Positions 39,422-54,200 of a stretch of DNA of 64,000 nucleotides are shown here, one piece after another. The translations under genes were made by a program, and so were the position numbers. Below the pieces are notes generated by a model that made no database searches, was not told where the DNA came from, and saw only the letters and a list, made by a program, of their open reading frames with translations. Origin of the DNA: Linepithema humile (lineage: Eukaryota > Arthropoda > Insecta > Hymenoptera > Formicidae); NCBI RefSeq assembly GCF_040581485.1, contig NC_090132.1, forward strand, positions 16,932,146 to 16,996,145, written 5' to 3'. Position 1 is the first letter of the stretch; every line of letters begins with the position of its first letter.

Positions 39422-39746
39422 TCGGACACTGATTTCCTCTGTGTGTCCGTCGAGTTCTGATTTAATGCTCTTGTAGGAAAGCGTCTCGCGAATAATTGAA
39501 CCTGCCGTTCCGATATACAATAAGACCGTTCCGTCGTAAATCGAAAGTGCGTGTGTGCTGTGCGGAATATTATCGAGAACGGACGAAGAAGCTGCTTTGC
39601 GATTTTTGAAGCGGATAATGCAATTGTAGCTTTTAAATTATGTTATCTTCTGTTTTAAAAGCCATGAAGTTTGCGACAATAATGGAAAATGTTTGAGATC
39701 TCAAAATTGTGTGTCTTATGTATGTGTGTGAAAGAGAGAAAATAAA
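39422..39746 (+). terminator. 3' UTR and polyadenylation signal of the VWC gene
   Basis: AATAAA occurs at 39741-39746, about 320 bases after the stop, with a second copy at 39771-39776. GT-rich sequence (TGTATGTGTGTG) precedes the first copy. Confidence 0.55.
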
Positions 39747-40108
39747 ACTTTTATATCAAAATTCGCAAATAATAAATTTAAATAATTTTAAGTAAGCTTT
39801 CGAAAATTTTGGAATTAAGAATACACCATAAATCTTACTAAAATAAAGGATAATTAAATTAATCATTTCACGGGATGGCAGACAGCATCATTTTAACATC
39901 CATTTCATACTACTTGCGTCTATGAAATTTCTTTAACGAAATCAATTTCGCGATAGTTGTTTGATGTGTGTTCTTCTCTTTCAACTTTGGATATGTTTAC
40001 CATGGTAACAGAATACGAAATACTGCACTATCAGTGTAGTTAGACGATGGCGGAAACTATGAATCTTTGAAACTATCAAGATAGCCCGTTGTTGTACTTT
40101 CTGCCAAG

Positions 40109-40300
40109 ATGTCCTGGCAGAACGATGAATCTTCAGCCAGAACTTCGGACAACTTGGACCACGTAATTATCCAAGCAGAACCGATAGACTCAGTCTCGAT
40201 GACCCTCGATAACGAGACACCGACGTTCATGGTTAGATTACTCTAACTGGATGTAATATCCGGGTTGTATCGCGTCCGACGGATCATTACATAGTCTTCA
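40109..40300 (+). pseudogene. Decayed partial duplicate of the VWC gene's last exon
   Basis: The stretch from about 40180 to 40300 aligns base by base, with small gaps, to the end of exon 14. The blocks for LDNE-IP, the AATAT...TACCGTGTCGG region and ATCATCACAGAG are all recognisable in altered form (ACCCTCGATAACGAGACACC, TTGTATCGCGTC and GGATCATTACATAG). A 45-codon open frame from 40109 stops inside the copy at 40244-40246, before the first cysteine of the half VWC domain, so it cannot encode the domain. It lies about 690 bases downstream of the parent stop. Confidence 0.6.
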
Positions 40301-41547
40301 TAGTCTACATAATTTTCGTGTAGAATACGACAACATCACAGGCAGATTATGATATAGAAATTGATGCAACTCGAGCTTCAGTCCCTTCCTGTTCAGGCAC
40401 CTCGCAGAATAATATTTTTCCCGCGAAATACTTTTTTTTTTTTTAAATTACATGAAACGAGAGGCTTGAAAAGATTAATATTTTCGATTTTGGAAAAACG
40501 AGGAGAAATTGCAAACTCGCGGGAGATTCAGATTTTAGCGGTTTACACGGTGTCGATTTCAAGAGACTGCAAAAACCGCTTATCAGAGCTAGTAGGTTGC
40601 CCCTTCGGTATTTGCTTGCTCCGTGATTTTTCATCGATTGAAAATTGACGCCAGTTGGAAATTTCTTCGCTTTTTCTACGGGTATCCGCGCGTGTAATTC
40701 CCTTCGATTGGAGGTATCGCCCCCGGTAATCCGGCCCATAGTTCACCGCGCGACCGTGGTCTTATCCCCGGATTCCCAGAATCTTCCTTCTAATTTCTTT
40801 CGTGCCCGTCGTTTTCTCCCGCTGTATCGGCGAGAGCATTATTCCCGGAACGTCGCACGAAGGTCATAAACGCGTACCTTAGGAGAATCCATGTCTTGGC
40901 GGGATCGATCAGGATGTAATTGTGAGGAATAGTCCTTCCGTGCCTCGAAGGATAAGTGGATAAAGGCGGAAGTTAGCGCGGTATTCGTTTCGTTCCCGAC
41001 CGCCTTTTCTCTTTAATGGGAATTATCCGTCTATATACCGCGATGGGACGCCGGGGGTGCCGTTTTGATTTATCTTCGTAATTTATCTCTCCAAACCGAA
41101 TGCAAAAGATGTCGCGTTGGAGTGCTACAACGACGAGGGAAAGAGGAAACGAGAGAATAATCACTCGACGTTCTTGCAAAATTCAAATTGTCCAGCTAAA
41201 TTATACGTCTTTTGTGGACAAACGAGATTTGTCGCGCACACAATACCGGTCATCAATTTGTGCCGTTGCTAAAAAAGAAATATTTGCGAATATATTGCAA
41301 TTTATCGCAAATGTTAATTAATATTCATATAATTCAAATTCAATATTTAATTCTAATTGAAAAAGTTACTTGATATTGAAAGATTGACTTATCGAGATTG
41401 TTTTCTTCAGTATTTTGCTAATCTGTAAATGTTCACAGCATGAATAACTATAAGAATACTTATGTTAATTTTTAAGTTATAGTAACGATCTCAATAGCAT
41501 TATTGATTAAAGTGTTGGACAATCCGATAAAAATATATTATATATCC

Positions 41548-41588
<41 letters not shown>

Positions 41589-44368
41589 GCAGGATCCAAA
41601 CAATCAGTCAACAACGGACGTTGTTGTCGACGATACTAAAATAATATTAAAGATTATGACGTCGAGTCAATAAATATTGTTAATTATTTCAGCATTATTT
41701 TTTGAATCGGCACAATGGTTAAAGAAAAATAGATTAAAAGCACTAAGTAGACATTAATATGTAAGTGCATTGGATTCCGTATTCTGCTGTAACTACTATA
41801 CTATATCGAGAGTTGTAAGAATGCTTTGTTGTGATGTATAAAACTTTTTATTATTAGATATTTTGAAAGTTTTCTCTTTTATGCGTCGTAATTATCATTT
41901 ACACCCTTGAAAAATTCGCATGCAATTTTCAATATACCTACTTGTGCATTGACAAAACAAAAGCGATTTAAATTACATCGGCAATGAATAAAACCTTCGC
42001 TTTCGTAGAGATTTTATTAAATTCCAGCAAATAATGCATAAAATTTCGTTTGTTGGAGAAAAGGATTACAACTATGCTTATTAATTATATATTATATGCT
42101 TGATAATATCTAATTCAATTTGAAAATTCACAGGTTTTGTTTTAAATGTCGTATAGAGGCTATATGTATTATATTCATTTTAATAAATTCTTACATCATC
42201 TCATTTTTATTTTTTTTTTGCTTTTTATTATATTTTATGTTTTTTTCGTTTTTCTTTTGTATGCAGAATATAATGCATTCATATGCAGGATATGCATTCA
42301 TTTCCGATGAAATAAATTTTTATAAAGCCGTTTAATCTTCACATTTTTAAAAACCAACTCTATCCAATGCAACAGATTTTTAAAATTTTTCTGGAAAATG
42401 CAAAATTTGTAATGCCGTTGAAAAAGTTCGCCAAAGATCGCTTTATCACGAAAATTTAAACGACCAAACATTATTAAAGCGTTTAATTAATATACATCGG
42501 AAATTGTTTGGGAAAATATAAATCTTTCATAAAAGAACCGGTGATTTCGATCGAAATCACGGCGCAGCAGTGGCAAATATAATGAAGTTTAATCTTTGCA
42601 ATACGATACGCTCTCAATATTACACGGAATAATAACGGCGGGCATTAAATCGGAACAATTATTGGTGCGAATAGAGAGGAAGATGGTGCTCCGAGATTGT
42701 AGGTTGTATTAGCTTGTAACACGTCGTACGATTCGTTTGACTTTATTGCAGGCAATCGATTGTTCCGATATACAATGGAGATAACGGGGCCTCATTATGT
42801 ACTCGCGGCGAAATCACAGTACGTATATGAGAGCTGAATGTGTAATCATATCTATATTTGATAATTCATATTTACAAGGTTTCATAATATAATCATGTCG
42901 ACGACAACACTAACATAATCACAGCCAGTTCGTCTCATGTAACATTGATAAACAAATAGATATACGAGTATACGACTAATTGCCCGGGAGAACACATCAT
43001 TTTTCTCAACTTTTTCATTCTACATCGCTACACGTGTGTATGTATGCGTGTGTGTGTGTGTATGCGCGAAATTATACGAATATAATTCACTTCGGCGCCG
43101 ATATTTCTCTTACAGCGCGCGAGTGTGATTTTGTTAATAGCAATAAATTCTTCCCTTTGAATATTAATCCGCGGAAGTGATTCGGGAAACTCTCGAGTGA
43201 AATAAGAGTTGTCAGTTGGATCAATTTCGGGGAAATGAGCCACAACTGATTAGATCGCATTATCTTCACCTAATTGTTTATTAGAAAATTCCGACAAGCC
43301 AGTTAATTAACCGAGCTGTTAATCCAAACTAATAACGATAATTTATGTTATCGTTCGATGTGGCCGTTAGCTGTGATAAATTGAAGCGGAGAGAAATAAC
43401 ACGATCGAAAATTGATGAACGCTTCAAATCTGTACGCACACGAACTCTCTTAACAACCTCTGCACAGTTAGCATCGTGATTAAAGATACTACGCTACGCT
43501 ATGAATATTTCTGCGGGTTTACAGCTTCGCAAATAGAAACGTGATTATCTTTACGTTATTGTTACGCTATAAAAGATCTTGCTCGCTCTTGCACATTTAT
43601 CGGGGAGCATGGCAGGACTCTGGCTCAAGGTATAGAAATTCGTTTTAGAGACTCCACTAATTCCGTTATCCTCCCGCTCTACATTATTCGATAACGTCGA
43701 GAGACGATTCAAGATTACGATGTTATTTCTACGACAGCGGATTAGTTCGTTCAGAGTTTACGTGGCATCGCTCGTAATCAGTCGCACGTTGTTAAACTTT
43801 GGTTTATTAACGATCGATACATTTATCTTGCCATTATTAAAATCTTCGTTACATTATAACACGTTTACGTTAATAATATGATCATTTTATTTTATACACA
43901 CCTTCTTACAATATCTCGTACACGCTAAACCGTTAATACGAAGAATGGAAAAGGGTGAAGGTATCCCATTGTCAATAATATATCGCCAGCGACGCGCGCC
44001 GGCTTCAACATCCGCGGAATCGCGGTTTCTTACCACTCATAACAATTGTTTCTTCTTCCTTTGTATTTATGCAAATAAATTACTTTCACATTCTACAATA
44101 ATCGTTCGCCGCTCCTGGGCAAACTTACACGCCCGTCAATGCATATCGTCTCTTATATTGTGTTATGATTTTTCTTACTCTTATTATACACACATTTTTC
44201 ACATCTGCAGAGTCTTTTCTTGTTCGCCGCTACAGCGAGATTGATATAGCGAGAGAGAGAAGTCATTAAGAATCGTTAAGTATCATTCATACACAACTCG
44301 ATCTTGTCGAATGGTTGCGGCGATCGGCAGTTTTGAACGTCCTACTTGTCTATAAAAAAGTCGCAACT
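40301..44368. other. Intergenic DNA between two convergent genes
   Basis: CpG-rich at 40640-40900, then AT-rich. It holds an (AT)n microsatellite at about 41555-41583, an 8-bp inverted repeat CAACAACG/CGTTGTTG at 41609-41626, and a (TG)n run near 43035-43060. No frame resembles a known protein on either strand. Confidence 0.65.
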
Positions 44369-44916
44369 TTTATTAATTTTATTTGCAATATCAAATTTAT
44401 CAAAGTGTCAGGCGTGAAGAGTCACGATTTGTATTCACCATCGGATACATTTCGCCATTCAATCGCGCACTCCATCTTTGAGAGTCTTTGAGATCCTCTA
44501 GAGATTCTAATGGCAGCGAGTAGTGTGAACGGGTTCGACAACGCGAATCGTCGATCTTTGGTTCTATCGTTTCATCGAGCGTTGATGCTCGCTTGTATGA
44601 TCGTCCCGGTTTATCAATCACACGAGAAGTACAGGGGCAACTTTTTTTTTTGACACGAATTTATCGAAATCACGACGAAAGCGCGACTATCTTCCGATGG
44701 CACGAGGATTCACGCGAGATCAGAAAGATGAGGAGCGGAAAAAAGTTCACTCCGCGCGATCGACGCTGAGATCTCACATGCAAGTCCACAGTTCGGTCTT
44801 TTCATGTTCATCCGCTCTTCCGAGCGCGCCTACTCGAACACACTCTCGGCGGCCTCCCGGATCTTCACGATCAGGAAGGACCGTCTGCAGAGCTTGACGA
44901 GCATTTCGATCCTTTG
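44369..44916 (-). terminator. 3' UTR and polyadenylation signals of the rhomboid gene
   Basis: On the minus strand AATAAA occurs at 44378-44383 and 44369-44374, about 535 bases after the stop. No nearer canonical signal was found. The assignment rests on these motifs alone. Confidence 0.45.
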
Positions 44917-45237
44917 TCAGGATGGCTTCCTGAGCTGCGGCAGGGCGATCAGATAGACGTTGCCGAGGACGGCGCCGACGATCAGCAGCATCACGCTCAC
45001 GGCCGACAGCAGCCGCACGTATCGCACGAACCTGCGGCCCCGGGCGTCCTTCTTGCTCTGGTTCGGGAACACGGCCAGGCCCAGAAGTGGACCCGCCAGC
45101 GCGCCCGCGACGTGCGCCGCCCAGCCGACCCGACCGCATCCGAGTAGCGCCGGTACGGGCAGCGACGCGACGTCCGCACCGGCCAGCAGCAGCACGGCGC
45201 CGAGACGCCAGCCGGCGTAGCGCAGCTCGCCGTGGCA
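44917..45237 (-). CDS. Rhomboid gene last coding exon: catalytic His and C-terminal helices
   Basis: Encodes 106 residues starting CHGELRYAGWRLGAV, with WAAHVAGALAGPLLG carrying the catalytic His, and ending PQLRKPS before the stop. The exon is very GC-rich, unlike its neighbours, which leaves several long shadow frames open on both strands. Its acceptor is TTGCAG. Confidence 0.9.
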   Translation of the reverse strand, partial: CHGELRYAGWRLGAVLLLAGADVASLPVPALLGCGRVGWAAHVAGALAGPLLGLAVFPNQSKKDARGRRFVRYVRLLSAVSVMLLIVGAVLGNVYLIALPQLRKPS

Positions 45238-48200
45238 CTGCAACGAACGAGAAACAAAAAGCTGCGCTACGGCAATCGGGCTCTATCGTCGAGGCTCTAT
45301 CGTTTTAATTACTGAGCTAAGCTGTGCAAAAGTTTAATCTGTAAATTTCATCCGCTACTTTCGCGGTCCACTCATTTCGAAAAAAAAACTGACTGTCGAG
45401 TTCGCGTAGTCGAAACTTCGATCATAAATGCAACACGGCGACTGACGTGTTTGACTCTAAAGAATTTCTATCGCTACTTTTTCCAAAGAAAATCTATTAT
45501 TCGCTATTGTTAGTGTTATTAAAAAATTCGCGAGAATATTTCGAGCGAAAACATTCCTGCGTCTTTTAGCGTAACTTCTTTTTTTAAATAGCTTTTCTCT
45601 TCTTACGTTCCGCGGACTTTTAAGGAGGAAGGGTCGTTAACGGGCGCTTTACGTCCGCCAAGCTTTGCGTTCTTAGAGATTAAGGAATTTTTTTCTCTCG
45701 CTTACCAGGTAGAGATGGGCGAGATGACTCGTGAGCAGTGCGTAAACACCGGCTGAAGCGCCGACCAGGTAAAGACTAGGTTGCAGAAGCGACGCTCCCA
45801 GAGCGCCGCAGACTCCGCCACCCAGATAGATCGTCGCCACCCCTATTCGCCCTTGCTCCACCTGCAACCATGAGCTTTCTACGTTCTTATCTGCTTACGT
45901 AAAAACTCTTGTCCATTTATAAACATGCGGGATTATGACAATCTTTATAAATCGCTTCGTACGAACATCTTCTTATTCGAAAACAATACAGATTTCATCT
46001 AAAACTCTTATTTTTCAATCTTGTTCAATGTGCATTGCATAAAGAAATAAAATGTAATTTCGAATAAATATTTAATTTATCGAAATAATTTTTCTTACTC
46101 GCGTCATTAATATTAAGTTGGTGCAAAAAGTTTGTCGCTTCTTTCGTGAAGATCTATTCTAAGTGAATTTATCGATTTCCATTCTAAGAGCATTCTCATT
46201 GTAATATAAAATCTTGTTTCCAGAGGAAAAAATATATTCGAGTCAATGGCGATTATTTTGGTTCATAAAAAGTCTATTAAAACCTTGCAATTTTACTCTT
46301 CAATCTTACTTGACGAATATGATTTTTGTGCCAATCTAAAATATAGGTGTAGAACGCACATATAATATTTCCTAAAAGATATGCTTTTCGCCCAACATTT
46401 ATCGATCCAGCGATTTTGAATATTTCAACGGGAGCGATTTAATTGTCGATACGCAAATGTTATCCGATTTAATCGTGGGCGAAAAGGCATCGACAGGAGA
46501 GGCCCGCTCTCTTAAACGCGGCGTCTCGACAGGCGAGCTGAGCGACGTCCCCGCAATTTACTTGATTGGCTCACCTCGAGTGGAGTGGCCAGGACCAGCT
46601 GAATGACCACGTTGAGTGCGAGGTGAAGTGCGTTCGAGTGCAGCAGCATGTAGGAGACAAACCTCCAGCCCTGCACCCTCTGACGGGGATCGTAGACCAA
46701 CCATCTCCGTAACGTTGCCTCGTCTCCCAGGCAATGGACGGTTATCTGTTACGAGTGAAAGCACGTTTAATGTGCTTGCCTCTGCCGCAGAATATTATGC
46801 AGAGAAGCGTACGGCGAAATGGCGTATATTCAAGAACACGGAAATAATTATGCCGTGAAAGACGTGTCGGAAGACTGAAGATTGAAATTAATTGCGATCG
46901 ACAATGTCTCTGTTAAACAGCACACGCTACTGATTAATTATTTTAGTATATATTTTGGCGCTTTTTCGCTGCGATAATATAAATTTTATTTTATTTATAT
47001 CTCATTAATCGGAATATTCATTTATTATTATTATTATTATTAAATTACTTTTATTAATATTCAACACCGAAATGTTTCGATGCATGTGTAACAGTTACGT
47101 ACAGAAGCATTTCTCACATTCCTCAGAGAAAGATGTGGCTTAGCAACTTGAGATTTGTTGTGTATCTTGGAAGCTAAATAAAGATACGGGAGTACATGAA
47201 TTAAGCGCTATCCCAGATTCTGCGGAGGCGCTGGTGCGCCAGCTATTTCCGTAACGACACTTAACTCTCTAGGAAGCAAAGTGGTCTTTTGGTTCTCCGC
47301 TGAGATGGAAAACGTGTTCCACGCGTCTTTATCGCCGAGCCTCGCACGGAAATACGGAGAAAACGCTTGTCTTTCCAGATTAAACGAAGTGACATAAAAC
47401 CCCCAAAAAAAACTATTCAATGGACCACGTGACGCTCCTTATTCTATTCTATAAATATAATACATCTTTTAACAAATATTATTAACTGTAATTCTTTATA
47501 GTTCTAATAAAGAAAAGACTACACACATGAAAATTTATATCTCTATTCATATTATAGAAAAATTTATTAATTAAATTCATGTTTTAATGGCAAAATTTTC
47601 TAAAATTCAAAATACAATAGTTCGATCCAACAATATTTTGCACATAAAATCAATATATTTAAACGTTTAGCTGACGTTTAATAAATTTGTCTAAAAGATA
47701 AATCGAACGATCGTATATTCACACGAGCACTATATCAAAATCCACGATAAAACTGTGTGTACAATGTAACGAATAATACGATATCATATAACGCCTTGCA
47801 ATTGAACCGTTATCGAACATTCGATCAATCGTATTATCGATCACAATGATTTACGAAGATCCAGCAAGCCTATTAAGCAGCCCCCATATGCGGATAGCGA
47901 TATCGGAGGATTTCGTTCAATATTAATCGCGCAGTTCGCAAAATATTTATGTTACGAACGTAGTCGGCGCGCAATTTATCTCAGCACGTTTAATAACTTG
48001 CTCATCCGATTACGTTCGGAATTGATCGTAACCGTAATAAAGAGCGGCGAATGCGTGCACGCCCGGCGCAGGGCGCGCGCGCAAGTCTCTAAAATAAACC
48101 TTAACGATTGTCGCTTGTTTTTTTTTCTGCAACCCGGCGGCATGCACGCGTACAGACATTCTCGGCGGCATAAATCACACGCGTCAGCAGGTGTGCCGCT

Positions 48201-51200
48201 CTTTCGGGGTAGCTTGATACCTCCCGGGCTATCCATTCTGACGTCCCGGTTTTTACGACCTCGTCTAGGTTTCGGTGTCGTTCGTGCTTAATGTAGTTTT
48301 TTTTCGCTCCCTATCTTGGACAGTACTTTTACGGCCGTTAAAACTCAGCGTTCAATTTGCAGCAAATGATCGTCCATTATCACACCCGTGCTGTATCGCG
48401 CGATAATATTTTAATTTGATAACGAGTGTCCGCTGAATAAGGCTGACTATTTTGTCGTCTGATATCGCGAGTGTGAAATTCAACTCTGCACAATGTTATT
48501 AACGTTAAAATTTATGACTTGCTTTTATGACACTTTATACGCATGCTGTGATTAATATAAGATATAAATCTAGAAATTAATGTACGTCACTCAAATCTCT
48601 ATTTATATTACATTTTACTTTTCACTGTTATAAGCCACGGTATAGTACATGATATAATATTTGATTTATGATTATATAATAATAAAACAAAATTTTTAAG
48701 TACTATTTTGATTAAACTGATCTATGTATGTGTCAAAAATTCTAATTCTAATTCGTAATATTCAAGCAATAAATTCTACGAATTAATTAAGATGAATGGA
48801 ATAATTAAAATTGTTAAATAGAACATAATAATTTTCCAATAACAAAATTATTGCAACTTAATTACCATAAATACCATTACAAAATATAACGGATATACAA
48901 GGAACAATTATTATAAAATTTAAAAAAAAATGACAACTATTCATTTCATATAAATTCGTTGCTGCAGCCTAAATGTTTCCATTGTCTCTCACTTCACCTT
49001 TACAGATGATAATGAAGGAGGATTATTCAAGCAAGGGTGAACAACATCCGGATGGTTATTGTCAAGCGCGCCATGTGTCAGCCTAGCGTGATCACAGTCA
49101 GTGATTTCATCCAATACAGTGTTCTAATTCTGAATTCTAAGCAAATGTTTGCAGCAGCCCGTATAATTGGTGTTGCATGTATGTGTACGGATGTGTGCAC
49201 GCGAGTGTCTGTGCGTATATGTGGGGCGCACTCGGAACTCTGGTCGGAGTTCGCAATTATAGAGGCGTTCGCATCCTACAGCGTAGGAATTTCATTTTCC
49301 TAAGGCGCGAGAAAAGAACGTAATATCGCGTAGTATTCACGTAATGTGATGCAATATCGATATGCACAGCATGCTGAAATATTGTGCGAAGAAATTTGGC
49401 TGGCTTACTTGAAACTCATGCTTTCGCAACACTCACGAACAATATCTAACTGTATCCGGAAGAAACCAAATAAGGACTAAAAATTCAATTTTATAGTAAT
49501 TTCATGTCAATATTTCTTTAAATACAATATATAATTTTTTATTTTGTAAACTGATTAATTATTTGCAAATTTTGAAAAACTTAAAAATACAAGAATCAAC
49601 TACGTAGGTAAAAAAATATTCGTAATTTCTTTCTTCCTTTATTTTTGCTGTAATTTTTTTCAAATACTACAATACATTGCGGTTTTGAGAACGCAAATAC
49701 CAACGGTTCACCAAAAAGTTTGGGTAAAACTCGATTCGCTATTCAATGTGGTAATCCGTTTGAAACGGCCACCATACCAGACAGAAGACGGTACGCAAAC
49801 CACAGTGGTTCGTTTTACGAGTTTCAGCTATCGTCTGCTCGGAGTGCAGTAAAGTGGCGAGACAGTAGGAGTGACTACAAGTTGAATCTCGATACTTTCC
49901 GCGGGCGAGAGATACGTTTACGTCGCCTAAAGTTAAACGTAAAGAAGACTTTGTTTCATACGGAATTGCTCGAACCGGAGAAATCGTGAATATACGCTCA
50001 ACTTTACGATTCGATGGTTTTGCCGTTCGCGTGCTACATGTTCTTATGTAAGTTGTACGAAAAATAGATTATATATAAATAATAAATTATATAATTAATT
50101 AAAAATGCACTTCTTCTTTCAACAAAAATATTAATATAGATTTGAATGTTTAGTAATTAAAAATAAAAGATACGTTTCGCAAATTTAGCGGAGCGAATAA
50201 GACGAAATCATATTCATAAATAATAATTCATAAATAATCATATTCATAAATAATTTTAAGCAAATAATACTTTAATAGCATTCGCTAAAAGTGCTCAACA
50301 TTTTGATAAATATATAAAAAAAGGTATACTATTAAAAATTGTAAATCACATTATTTATCATTTTATGTAATTAAAATTAAAATAATAATTTCCACCGTTA
50401 ATAAAAAAAAAAAATTATTAGTTGCCATTTAAATTTGGCCCGTTTTATTTTACGACCTGCACGTATATTACATCTCAATTATATTATACACCAACTATTC
50501 TTGATAGTGTACATTTCTGAAAGTATCAATACAGAACTTTCAGAAGTTCTACAGGATATTCTACGGGCACAAGTAATGTACATAGGATATGCAAATATGT
50601 ACAAAGGGTGTGGAGCTTACCAATCTCTATATTCCTTCATAATTTTCAGTACGAAATAATTAAGTCGTATTCAAATTTCACATTCTTCGAATTTTTTGAT
50701 TTTGTCATAGTCTCAAGATCATAGAAAAATATTTAGCGCTACATCTGAAACATAAGCGCTAATTTTTCAAATAATATTAATTATTCGAATATTTCATCTT
50801 TCGAATATTTATATCATATTTTAAGCCATAAGTAATGCCATATGTTTCATATATATTGCATGACTCTATTTTCTTGTATTTCTCTTTTTTCAGAGAGTAT
50901 TTTCCCCGAGTTATTCATCTCTTTTTTTGATCTAAAAAGTCGAAAGTCGCATTGTCCGGGCACATTCGCTGTGTTGGTATTATTGTGTTAATCGACGCGC
51001 GAAACGTCTACTTCCGGTGGTCCGCAGAACGTTTCAAGGGAATTCATCATTTTCCGCTTCTCACTTCGAGGTCCGTTGCGCGTTAACACCCTCGGTTTTC
51101 ATTCCCTTCACACCGTCCTCTTTTAGCGATGCTCGTCGGTTTCGCCATGTTAAGAGCAGAAACGCGGGTTCTTCCGCGAATTAGAAATGCATTTAACTTC

Positions 51201-54200
51201 GTAGTTTTAAGTTTATGCATTTAAAACATAAATTAATGCTTCGCCACATCATTACAGAACGTAAAATTCACGGCTATCGTTTTATCGTATAACTGCATCG
51301 TATAGTAATAATCATGTGACCATATAATTATACTGAATTATTTTTGCGTAAAATTAGAATATATATCATGCATTCTGTCGTTCTATTTAATTAAAATTTA
51401 TTTTTTATTTCTTTTAAAAATAAAAGTAATTTCAAACGTTTTGAATACGTAGCAGCCTTACAATTTTCCTTTATATTATTAGTATGCGCATAATATCTTT
51501 TATTCGTAGTTATTTAATTTAAAAATTGTTTGTATTCCAAGAACAATTAAAAAAAATATGATGGTTATTGTTACAATATATTTCCACCCCTCTCACTCTT
51601 TCTCTCTCTCTCGCTTCATACATTTTGCGCTTCCTGTCGGATGTAAAGTTTCTTAAATTCCGAGGAACGATTCGCGGGAGCGATTCGTGCCAGGACGATA
51701 AATATTACGGCTCGTTTCTTTTTATCGTGCAAAACGCCGCCGATGTTCTCTGTTTCCACCCTTGCACGAAGCATCGCGGCGCGCATTCTCAGGCGCGTGT
51801 GTTTATACACGTTGTCTCGTATATTACAAATTATCTTCCACTTGCAACAACGAGTTTTCACCAGACAATACTGCCGCGATAAAGTTGAAATTCACGGACT
51901 GCAGCCATGAATTAGTGGTGCCTTTAATTCCGCGGCTTTAGGTTTATACACTTTAGCGCGCGTTCCTTCGTCCGTGGGTAATTTTCCCGGAGATAAAATA
52001 CCTGGGGTTCAGACATTATTATATGCGAACCTGAGAAAATCAACTTTCTTTTTTTCCAACTACCACGACGCTACTTTTTGAGCGTTTCATTAAGCTTGAG
52101 AGCACATTAATGTCCTCTCTCTTTCTTTCTATTTAGCTGAGCCATTTTAAAAATCTCCTCTTCTCATGATACATTTTTTATTTAGATTACTTTATATGAT
52201 CATTGAATTAGAAATAATTTAATATTTTCAAATCTTTTTTATTACGTTTGTCCGATGTTTTTTCACTAAATTTTTCCACTATATGCGTAATTTTATTTTA
52301 ATTTATATTAAATTCCTTTTTATATGCATTAATTTTTTTCCACTTTATGTTTTGGTTATATTTTTTCTTTCTCAAGTATATCAAAAATATTTTTAATATA
52401 CTTGAGAGCGATTATACAACCAATGCAAATAGCAATTTTTTCCACTTTGAAGAGAGACCCGTAAATTATTATTTTCGCGTATTAAAATCGATATTTTCTG
52501 AATTATTAAAAACTATCACGCGATTCCAAGAAGTATATTTATTATAATTTATTACATCACTGCATAAATCTCTTATAACACGACTTACATATTCTATACA
52601 TCATGTATTAATTTATTATTTTATGTTGATTCTAACTTCGCAACATTAAACTCGAGCGCTAAGCAACCCAACAACAATCCCAGAATTATTGATGTTATTT
52701 TCAAGTGAACTTCTTTCTCATATCACCTATGTGATCACATATAATTCCAGCATTTTATTACTTTAGAAGATATCAATTTAAAAATTACCGATTTTTTAAA
52801 AGAATTAAATAAATATTCAACTACAAAAATAATCACGCATCACGCGATTGCTTCGATAATACTAATTAAAATTGAAACTTATAACGTGCGGTATCAAGTA
52901 TAATAAATTTCAAACTGCAAACTTCGCCAGATTGCATGAATATTCAAAGAATATATATTTGTACTTAATTTTCATATACTTCAACTTTTACCGCCTCTTG
53001 CAAAATTAACCGAACTGTTAAGCATCTGCGGAGGACATTTACTTTGATCTCGTTTCGCCGCGACTCGTACAATGAGTCAAAAGAAAACCGCGGCTAAGTG
53101 ATTAACTTTCGTCGTGTTCCGTGGTAAACGAGTAAGAAATTGCGGCGTAACTTCGCGGGTTTTAAATCCGCGCATTTTTATCGCGCGTACCCGTCGCTGC
53201 TTATTCACACGACTTTTCCGACTGAAATGCAAGACGAACTTCTTCTCGAGATTATTATCGAGCGGAAAAACCGCCGGGAGCTTCCGTGCTTTTTTGGAGT
53301 TCTCGCCATCAGGTATCTCGGAATATCGTTTCGGTATTCTCCGGCGAATTCGCGCGTATAATTGGGAAGAATTCCCATCGCGCTTTTCTTTCGTCCTTGC
53401 TCGAGAACTCAACACGACACGTTGATTCCGTTAATGAGAAATCTCGGAGCTTACAGCGCACCGTTTTACAACTATTCTTTTCCACTCGACTTGCATTCGT
53501 CGGAATGTTCACGATATACTCCGGCGTTCTACGATGAGAAAATTTTATTCAGCTAGAATAATATTTGCCCGGGCGTAATAGGAATATGAATATGCGTCGT
53601 GAAAAGTAGTAAAATACACGAAATAATTAACACAAAAGAAAGGATGGTCATACATTTTATAAACAATGATAATTATTATGATTTAGAGAAATATAATACT
53701 GCGATAAAATCGTAGTTAATTCGATTTTATTATTGTTTTATGCAATTTTATCTTCTCAGATAAAAAATAGTTCTCTGTAAGAAATTCCTAACAATAATCA
53801 TTACGAAACTAAGTTAGAAATGAACATTTTACTAACAACAGATAGTTGACGAATTAATAGTTGTCATTTTTAATGATTTTTTACGTGGCTGTTAGATGAG
53901 CACTCGTCTCTTTCTCAGACAGAATATGTCAAGTGCTCGCAATTGTTATTTCCCACGTGTCGTGCATTTCTACGTATCGTTTTTTTTTGCATTCACTCAC
54001 CTCAATGATGCTAATACAGATCATGAGGTAGGGCGGTCGTATCCGGAAGCTCGGCTTCCTCGGTGGCAATGGGTGTCTGGGCGTTGGTCTGGGCGTGACT
54101 TCATCGTTACGCTTTTTTTTATAAGAGGACGTGACGATGATCGGCGATTCCGGAGAATAGGGTGAGTCGGGTCCGGAATACGTCGCGTCCGTGGAATCCG

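Noticed and set aside
44525..44550. Possible tRNA T-arm (GGTTCGACAACGCGAATC)
   Set aside because: No matching acceptor, D-arm or anticodon stem could be built around it.
44774..45308. Several long frames on both strands over 44.8-45.3 kb
   Set aside because: They are shadows of the very GC-rich rhomboid exon. Only the frame with the WAAHVAGALAG motif matches a family.
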